DNA of 15,812 nt. Origin: an uncultured Lachnospiraceae bacterium. Lineage in GTDB: Bacteria > Bacillota > Clostridia > Lachnospirales > Lachnospiraceae. The position numbers and the translations under genes were made by a program. The DNA is taken from contig CAJUDQ010000017.1 in the NCBI GenBank assembly GCA_910585215.1, positions 51,361 to 67,172 on the forward strand, written 5' to 3'. This document shows positions 15,389 to 15,812 of the stretch, one piece after another. The notes beneath the pieces are model-generated. The model was not told the origin of the DNA, ran no database searches, and saw nothing but the letters and a program-made list of their open reading frames with translations. The stretch's first letter is position 1. Every line of letters starts with the position of its first letter.

Positions 15389-15411
15389 AAAAGAGAGTAC
15401 ACTCAGTGTAC
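15389..15411 (-). terminator. Terminator of the retropepsin-like gene
   Basis: GTACAC/GTGTAC pair around a TGA loop at 15397-15411. On the minus strand the stem is followed by TCTCTTTTTTCTC. It lies 14 bp after the TAA of the gene ending at 15425. The stem is only 6 bp, but the U-tract and position are right. Confidence 0.7.
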
Positions 15412-15424
15412 CCCAAAATACAAC

Positions 15425-15812
15425 TTAATTCTTATGCTTATTTTTTAGCCAATCAAAAAATCCTGCCACCCCATTTTTAACAGCTTCACTATTTAAAAAA
15501 TTCTCATTCATATTGCTTAAAACCCCAAAATACTCCTCTAAGGCTTTATAATAATCTGACTTATCTTCTTGTGTCCTCAATACCCCAATAAATATGTAAT
15601 TATTTAAAACCTTGCTATATCCACAATGAAAATCAAGCTGAGATAAAATATCCATACCTATTAGTATATTATTCTCTCTATTATAACTTACCATTACACT
15701 TCCAACATCAGATAAAATATAATCATTTATAGAAAAATAAGGTACATTATGCTGAAAATTTACAGCATTACACTTTAAAAAATCTCCATTATCAAATAAC
15801 TCTTTCTCTCTG
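15425..15812 (-). CDS. Retropepsin-like aspartyl protease, C-terminal part (runs off the window)
   Basis: The minus frame is open from the stop at 15425 to the right edge, giving 128 visible residues. An internal ATG at 15694 is not a likely start, because the frame continues upstream without a stop and the ATG has no RBS. The stretch ILIGMDILSQLDFHCGYSK, followed by YIFIG, matches the C-terminal half of single-domain retropepsin-like proteases, where a hydrophobic-hydrophobic-Gly-x-Asp-hydrophobic-Leu segment follows the active-site half. The catalytic DTG/DSG would lie outside the window. After the protease-like part there is a 50-residue tail ending in FFDWLKNKHKN. The neighbouring 2-kb desert gives no functional hint. 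The family call is moderate because the catalytic Asp is unseen. Confidence 0.6.
   Translation of the reverse strand, partial: REKELFDNGDFLKCNAVNFQHNVPYFSINDYILSDVGSVMVSYNRENNILIGMDILSQLDFHCGYSKVLNNYIFIGVLRTQEDKSDYYKALEEYFGVLSNMNENFLNSEAVKNGVAGFFDWLKNKHKN

Larger units (their letters stand above)
13366..15424. other. About 2 kb without a credible gene
   Basis: The first part (to about 13620) has near-average GC. A 47-codon minus-strand open stretch (13459-13599) with no start codon crosses it. From about 13740 the sequence is extremely AT-rich, with many stops in every frame. It contains a 7-bp perfect hairpin (13961-13979), repeated ACTCAA words (for example 13924, 14203, 14359, 15133, 15191, 15211), a 13-base repeat AAAAAGTACCTGA at 14987-14999 and 15373-15385, and the 21-bp repeat array. 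I found no tRNA, rRNA, CRISPR or known riboswitch in it. Confidence 0.7.

Overview
The window is AT-rich and looks like a Gram-positive gut or rumen Clostridia genome. Strong AGGAGG-type ribosome binding sites, sigma-A promoters, a xylan-degrading gene cluster and a Tn916-type integrase all fit Lachnospiraceae, but this is inferred from gene content because no marker gene is present. The first 26 bases match the end of an Illumina TruSeq adapter, so the left edge is an untrimmed contig end.

Positions 28-8420 look like host chromosome. A 5'-truncated secreted metallo-beta-lactamase-fold protein (28-1023, +) converges on a leftward xylan operon. That operon encodes a GH3 beta-xylosidase/beta-glucosidase (3838-5934, -) and an 875-residue membrane-anchored GH43-CBM-GH10 fusion (1119-3746, -). 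A divergent AraC/XylS-type regulator (6205-7083, +) is the likely controller. The inferred division of labour is that the fusion enzyme cuts the xylan backbone and removes side chains or short ends at the cell surface, and the cytoplasmic GH3 enzyme finishes imported oligomers. To the right is a leftward set of small genes: a 72-residue ORF, a 42-residue ORF, a Uma2-family nuclease with its own promoter, and a short DUF2442-like protein that ends in a terminator.

From about 8784 rightwards the content is that of an integrated mobile element, all on the minus strand. It starts with a strong terminator, 21-bp-spaced direct repeats, a Tn916-type integrase and a small excisionase. A four-gene cargo operon follows: a small integrase-like recombinase, an unknown 254-residue protein, a calcineurin-like phosphoesterase, and a 70-residue protein overlapping it by 4 bp. 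No relaxase or conjugation gene is visible, and neither attachment site could be proven.

Positions 13366-15424 hold about 2 kb with no convincing gene. The region is very AT-rich and contains a long array of degenerate 21-bp repeats (14518-14914), with a 42-bp higher-order repeat in its middle. The window ends inside a minus-strand gene whose visible 128 residues resemble the C-terminal half of a retropepsin-like aspartyl protease, followed by a clear terminator. The 21-bp array is the part that known features explain least.
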